Assembly: GCF_001641635.1 (NCBI RefSeq) | Contig: NZ_LUUB01000077.1 | Coordinates: forward strand, 1 to 40,616 | Direction: 5' to 3' | DNA from: Bradyrhizobium centrolobii | GTDB lineage: Bacteria; Pseudomonadota; Alphaproteobacteria; Rhizobiales; Xanthobacteraceae | Length of the DNA stretch: 40,616 nt | Part shown: piece after piece, positions 34,699-40,616 of the stretch | Layout of the letters: the number at the start of each line of letters is the position of its first letter | Numbering within the stretch: position 1 is the first letter of the stretch | Position numbers and translations under genes: made by a program | Notes under the pieces: generated by a model | What the model saw: the letters and a program-made list of their open reading frames with translations, nothing else | What the model was told of the DNA's origin: nothing | Databases searched by the model: none

Positions 34699-35264
34699 CC
34701 CGCGAGTACCTCCCGCACCAGGCGCATGTCGATCTCGCGCTCGACGTAAGTCCACTCCTCGGTCTGCCGCAGCATCGCGACCAGCTCCTCGAAAGCCGAG
34801 GCATCTGCCGGTGCGAATTCGAACCAGGTGAGGAAATCGAAGGGCTCGCCGAGGTCGCGGCAATGGTAGAGCTGCCGCGCGATTGCCGGCAGGAAGCGCA
34901 GGCTGCTTGCAATGTGGTGCGACTTGTCCTCGAAGATCTTGCGTCGCTCTTCCGGCGTCAGCTCCCACCAGGCTTGCGACTTGCGGATCGGGATCAACGC
35001 CGCGCTGGTCGCCTCGGGTCGGTCGAGCCCGGCCTGCACGGCCGTGAGCTGCTCCGTCTCCGCGCGCTCGGTGTAGCGCAGGTAGCTGGCGACGCCGACC
35101 AGCCGCCACGAATTGCGCGAGGGCACCAGCGGCAATGAGACGGCGTCGCTGTCCGTCACCGACAGCGCCGGCACGAAGGGCAGGGGTTCGCCCGTCACGG
35201 GCGACATCGAGGTGATGCGCCAACCCCCGCTATGGCCGCCTCGAAACGTCCTGAACATGACCAT
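34695..35264 (-). CDS. Chlorite dismutase-family protein (short, dimeric type)
   Basis: 189 aa, about the length of short (lineage II) chlorite dismutases such as the 183-aa one of Nitrobacter. Motifs: SNxRYTER-like region ASYLRYTERAE, ALIPIRKSQAWWELTPEERR, then SHHIASSLRFLPAIARQLYH and PFDFLTWFEFAP. His117 fits the proximal heme ligand, and Arg130, exactly 13 residues later, fits the distal Arg that defines chlorite-decomposing members (Nitrobacter His114/Arg127, from memory). HemQ-type relatives lack this Arg. The physiological role in this organism is open. It ends in a convergent stop-codon overlap with the preceding gene. Confidence 0.82.
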   Translation of the reverse strand: MVMFRTFRGGHSGGWRITSMSPVTGEPLPFVPALSVTDSDAVSLPLVPSRNSWRLVGVASYLRYTERAETEQLTAVQAGLDRPEATSAALIPIRKSQAWWELTPEERRKIFEDKSHHIASSLRFLPAIARQLYHCRDLGEPFDFLTWFEFAPADASAFEELVAMLRQTEEWTYVEREIDMRLVREVLAG

Positions 35265-35305
35265 ATGGAAGCGTGGAAGCGGCCCAGGTTCAAGGGGCCA
35301 TTGCC

Positions 35306-35362
35306 GTTATTCCGGGGCGCCCGAAGGGCTAATCCGGAATCCACCGCGCCACCGGGCGGGGC
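35306..35362. repeat. Truncated palindromic repeat (GTTATTCCGGGGCGCCCGAAGG type)
   Basis: Left arm and inner dyad of the CATTCCGGGG family; the mirror arm is missing. Confidence 0.5.
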
Positions 35363-35400
35363 TGTGAATAGGTCGAATAACCCGGATAAGGCGGACAATT

Positions 35401-35429
35401 CTGACTTTTCGGCAGGCCGCACCTATATC
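35401..35429 (+). promoter_or_regulatory. Possible promoter of dnaG
   Basis: CTGACT (35401-35406), 17 bp spacer, TATATC (35424-35429), 47 bp before the dnaG start. Confidence 0.4.
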
Positions 35430-35475
35430 CCTAACCTTTCGCCCGACTCACGCGGTTTCGCGCTAAACACAGGCC

Positions 35476-37473
35476 ATGCGCTTCACGCCTCAGTTCCTCG
35501 ACGAATTGCGTGCCCGGCTTCCGGTTTCGGAAGTCGTGGGCCGGCGCGTGAAGCTGAAGAAGGCGGGCAAGGAGTGGAAGGGGCTGTCGCCGTTCCAGCA
35601 GGAGAAGACTCCGTCCTTCTACGTCAACGACCAGAAGGGTTTTTACCACGACTTCTCCTCCGGCAAGCACGGCGACATCATCACCTTCGTGATGGAGACC
35701 GACGGCGTGCCGTTCGGCGAAGCGGTGGAGCGGCTTGCCAACATGGCGGGCCTGCCTTTGCCGGCGGTGACGCCCGATGCGGCGCGGCACGAGCAGCGCC
35801 GCAAGTCGCTGCATGACGTCATGGACCTCGCCGCAAAATTCTTTGCGGAGACGCTGGCCTCGCGCGTCGGCGCGAAGGCGCGCGGCTATCTCGCCGATCG
35901 CGCGATCTCGCCCGCGACGCAATTGCAGTTCCGCCTCGGCTACGCATCGCCCGAGCGCTTTGCGCTGAAGGAGCATCTCGGCAAGCAGGGCGTCTCCGTC
36001 GACGACATGGTCGAGACCGGCCTCCTGATCGCCGGTAACGATATTCCCGTGCCCTACGACCGCTTCCGCGATCGCGTGATGTTTCCGATCACGGACTTGC
36101 GCGGCCGCGTCATCGCCTTCGGCGGACGCGCGCTGGAGAAGGACGTTCCGGCAAAATACCTGAATTCGCCGGAGACGCCGCTCTTCCACAAGGGCGACAA
36201 TCTCTACAACCACCAAGCTGCGCGTGCAGCCTCCCATAACGGCGCGCCGCTGATCGTGGTCGAAGGCTATGTCGACGTCATCGCGATGGTGACCGCCGGC
36301 TTTGCCGGCACCGTCGCGCCGCTCGGCACCGCGCTCACCGAAAGCCAGCTTGCGCTGCTCTGGAAGATGGCGGACGAGCCGATCCTCTGCTTCGACGGCG
36401 ACCGGGCCGGCCAGAAGGCGGCGTATCGCGCTGCCGACCTTGCCTTGCCGTTCCTCGCGCCAGGAAAGAGCCTGCGCTTCGCATTGCTGCCGGAGGGGCA
36501 GGACCCCGATGATCTCGCCCGCTCCGGTGGTCGCGGCGCGATCGAGGAGGTGATCGCGGCGGCCCGCCCGCTCGCCGACATGATCTGGTCGCGTGAGCTC
36601 GAAGGCGGCAGCTTCGTCACGCCCGAACGCCGCGCCGCGCTGGAGGCGCGCATCAAGGAGCTCTCCAACGGCATCCGCGACGAGGTGGTGCGGCGCTATT
36701 ACCGCGACGACTTTGTCCAGCGGCTCCAGCGCGCCTTTGCGCCCGAGGGCGGAGGCGGCGGCTTTGCCGGCCGGGGTAATTTCCGGGGTGGTGCCGGCCG
36801 TCCGTTCCAGCCGCGCGGGGCGGGTGGCGCGAATCGATTCGCCGGGCCCGGCCGCCGTGGCGGGCCGGTCCCGACCTTGCTCCCCTCCGGCCCCTACCAG
36901 GCGGCGAGCCCGCAACTGGCGGCAAGCCCGATCATGCGGGGCCAGCGCAGCGCCATGTCCCGCCGCGAGGCCCTGATCCTGCAATGCCTGATCAATCACC
37001 CCTGGCTGCTACACGAGCATCTGGAGGAGGTGGCGGCCCTCGAGCTGGCTCATCCCGAGGCCCACAAGCTCCGGGCCGGCATCATCGCCGCCTTCGCCAA
37101 CGATCATCACCACAGCCCTGACCCTGGCGAGCAGGCCGAGAAGATGCACGCCGACCTGGAGAAGGGCGGATTTATCCCGTTACTTCAAAGGGTTGAGCGC
37201 GCCATCACAACCCAGGCCGTGTGGGGCGCCCGCGAGGGCGCTGCGCGCGACGATGTTCTCGCCACCTGGCACCAGCTCGTTGCCTTGCATCGGCAATGGC
37301 ATTCACTACTTAGAGAGCTGAAAGACGCTGAGCTGGCCTTGGGGGAAGACCCCAGCGAGGCCAATTTGGCGTGGCTGCGTGACGTCAAGGCCCGGATGGG
37401 CGAGGTCGACGGCACCGAGGCCCTGATCGAGGGTTTTGGCGAGCTGTCGGGCCGGTTCCAGAAGAGCGTTTGA
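35476..37473 (+). CDS. dnaG: DNA primase
   Basis: 665 aa. Synthesises RNA primers at the replication fork with DnaB. The N-terminal domain keeps the family sequence EKTPSF and the surrounding fold, but the four zinc ligands of the CHC2 finger are gone: Ser38, Gln41, Asp59 and Ser62 stand where Cys, His, Cys and Cys are expected. The TOPRIM core is complete (VVEGYVDVIAM near 258, CFDGDRAGQKAA near 305). A Gly/Arg-rich linker (~430-480) leads to the C-terminal DnaB-binding helical domain. It is followed by rpoD, the usual macromolecular-synthesis pair. Confidence 0.97.
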   Translation: MRFTPQFLDELRARLPVSEVVGRRVKLKKAGKEWKGLSPFQQEKTPSFYVNDQKGFYHDFSSGKHGDIITFVMETDGVPFGEAVERLANMAGLPLPAVTPDAARHEQRRKSLHDVMDLAAKFFAETLASRVGAKARGYLADRAISPATQLQFRLGYASPERFALKEHLGKQGVSVDDMVETGLLIAGNDIPVPYDRFRDRVMFPITDLRGRVIAFGGRALEKDVPAKYLNSPETPLFHKGDNLYNHQAARAASHNGAPLIVVEGYVDVIAMVTAGFAGTVAPLGTALTESQLALLWKMADEPILCFDGDRAGQKAAYRAADLALPFLAPGKSLRFALLPEGQDPDDLARSGGRGAIEEVIAAARPLADMIWSRELEGGSFVTPERRAALEARIKELSNGIRDEVVRRYYRDDFVQRLQRAFAPEGGGGGFAGRGNFRGGAGRPFQPRGAGGANRFAGPGRRGGPVPTLLPSGPYQAASPQLAASPIMRGQRSAMSRREALILQCLINHPWLLHEHLEEVAALELAHPEAHKLRAGIIAAFANDHHHSPDPGEQAEKMHADLEKGGFIPLLQRVERAITTQAVWGAREGAARDDVLATWHQLVALHRQWHSLLRELKDAELALGEDPSEANLAWLRDVKARMGEVDGTEALIEGFGELSGRFQKSV

Positions 37474-37517
37474 TGAAGAATCATGCGGACGGCCGGGGCC
37501 GCAACCGCTAAAAGACT

Positions 37518-37538
37518 CGCCAAATCCAAGGTTTGGCG
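37518..37538. promoter_or_regulatory. Hairpin CGCCAAA-N7-TTTGGCG after dnaG
   Basis: Perfect 7-bp stem, no T run, 45 bp after the dnaG stop. It may protect or process the dnaG-rpoD transcript. The remaining 372 bp gap to rpoD has no gene; no clear consensus promoter was found in it. Confidence 0.4.
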
Positions 37539-37845
37539 GCAAAAACAGGGTTAATCGAGGCTTAACGGTCTTGTAGCACTTTGGCCCACAGGCGGCCGCA
37601 GGCAGAACAGACGCGTCAGGAATGAATCCGCGCAACACTGTTGGCACTTTACCTGCATCCGCCGCGACAAAGAGGCTCACGAAGCGTTAGGCAAATCCGG
37701 CGAGAGAAGTTTCGGGGTGGCGATAAAGGTTTGCGCCGCCCTTTCCGTGTCGAGAGCTGCCGAAGCGAGAGCGTCGAGCAACAGGTTCAAGTGAATTCAG
37801 GCAGACGCGGCGAACGTCTGTATGAAGCGCGTTTAGGAGCAATGG

Positions 37846-39993
<2,148 letters not shown>

Positions 39994-40032
39994 TCGGGGA
40001 TTGATCGGCCGGCGAGGTCCGGCCTCAGCCTC

Positions 40033-40066
40033 AATAAACGGCGGGCCGAAAAGCCCGCCGTTTATT
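40033..40066 (+). terminator. Strong intrinsic terminator after rpoD
   Basis: Perfect 14-bp stem AATAAACGGCGGGC / GCCCGCCGTTTATT with a 6-nt loop (CGAAAA), 39 bp after the rpoD stop. A smaller dyad (GGCCGG / CCGGCC, about 40006-40022) precedes it. It can act in both directions. Bases 40067-40426 hold no recognisable gene. Confidence 0.85.
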
Positions 40067-40426
40067 GTTGGTCTTCAGCGTCGCCCGGGGCTGGCGGGGC
40101 AACAACCTAGAATAGAAGGCTATCGCCTGCGTCACGCGATGGCAAGGTAAATCGTCGCGGCGTCGATGTCGCAGCGAGCGGAACAGATATGCGTTGATTG
40201 TGAGCGTAGGTTCCAGTGTGTTCCTGAATCAACTGTTTGGATGATCGAAGTACTTTGTTCATGCTGTCCGCATCTCGCGATGTAGCGCGAGCCGCGCGTC
40301 CTGTTCGGAGGTGCGTCGAGCTGCATGTGTTTCCGCGCGCGTGCAGAACTCTCTTGCGACGAGTTCATCTCGCGGTGCACACGTCAGCGCCGGACGAACT
40401 TCAATCTTACGGCGGCCATCTCCGCT

Positions 40427-40535
40427 CGTCATTCCGGGGCGCGCGTAAGCGCGAATCCGGAATCCATCTGACCGCATCGTCGGTGGCGCAATGGATTCCG
40501 GGCTCGCGACTTCGTCGCGCTCCGGAATGACGACG
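40427..40535. repeat. Palindromic intergenic repeat (CGTCATTCCGGGGCG type)
   Basis: Arms CGTCATTCCGGGGCGCG and CGCGCTCCGGAATGACG, inner dyad CGGAATCCAT / ATGGATTCCG. Same family as 23245-23350. Confidence 0.8.
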
Positions 40536-40578
40536 AAAAGTGCACGCCGCTTGTCTTCACACGGCTCGCAGCGCGAAG

Positions 40579-40592
40579 TTGATGCGGATCAA
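40579..40592. promoter_or_regulatory. FNR/FixK-type box TTGATGCGGATCAA
   Basis: Perfect TTGAT-N4-ATCAA, the canonical site of the Crp/Fnr group (FixK2 in Bradyrhizobium). It stands 24 bp from the window end, so the target gene is probably outside, on the plus strand to the right. Confidence 0.6.
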
Positions 40593-40616
40593 GCTTGCGG
40601 CGCTATCGTTGCCGCG

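Noticed and set aside
35431..36999. 522-codon minus-strand frame opposite dnaG
   Set aside because: Shadow frame; no motif, no ribosome site.

Overview
The window reads as chromosomal DNA of a Bradyrhizobium-like alphaproteobacterium (Rhizobiales). The basis is high GC in nearly all genes, the dnaG-rpoD pair, a long (1154 aa) CarB, a DnaG without zinc ligands, an EcfG-type promoter (GGAAC-N17-CGTT) before dps, an FNR/FixK-type box at the right edge, and mosaic palindromic repeats in most intergenic gaps. The genus is an inference; no database was searched.

Bases 1-3935 are accessory DNA stacked against the end of an AEC transporter gene. A complete IS5-family element (3-839, -1 frameshift transposase) is followed by two units, A (858-2302) and B (2315-3933). 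A and B share the same ~106 bp left end, the same 81 bp right end and inverted termini GGGCGTGTACTCAT, but neither encodes a transposase. A carries a secreted catalase-family peroxidase gene with a frameshift. B carries a membrane-anchored trypsin-like protein with Asp-to-Asn and Asp-to-Ser changes at two key sites. They look like mobile insertion cassettes moved in trans, and this is the most unusual structure in the window.

Bases 3933-23242 are mostly core genes on the minus strand: AEC transporter, dapA-like synthase, lysR-trxB (overlapping), greA, carB, an MFS pump, a methyltransferase, a cupin protein and carA. Plus-strand genes are a small secreted Cys protein, a ParA ATPase, an Lrp regulator, an ArsR-type regulator, dps, an alpha/beta hydrolase and a GatB/YqeY protein. 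Regulatory DNA is unusually legible here: a possible lysine-codon attenuator before dapA, dyads between trxB and lrp, paired 18 bp operators between the MFS gene and its regulator, an EcfG promoter before dps, and a carA promoter placed so that the mRNA would be nearly leaderless. A 76-nt tRNA-like sequence with encoded CCA but a degraded anticodon arm lies at 18391-18466.

Bases 23243-35264 hold short accessory transcription units: an epoxide hydrolase remnant, an acyl-CoA synthetase with a MarR regulator, an NTF2-like/membrane protein pair behind a MarR-type operator, an ArsR regulator with three tandem SRPBCC proteins, a secreted LVIVD-repeat protein, a LysE exporter, an N-formylglutamate amidohydrolase, a transglutaminase gene with two frameshifts, a gamma-glutamylcyclotransferase-like protein and a short chlorite dismutase-family protein. 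Bases 35476-39993 are dnaG and rpoD, followed by a strong terminator and a FixK/FNR-type box at 40579-40592 that points to an oxygen-regulated gene just outside the window.
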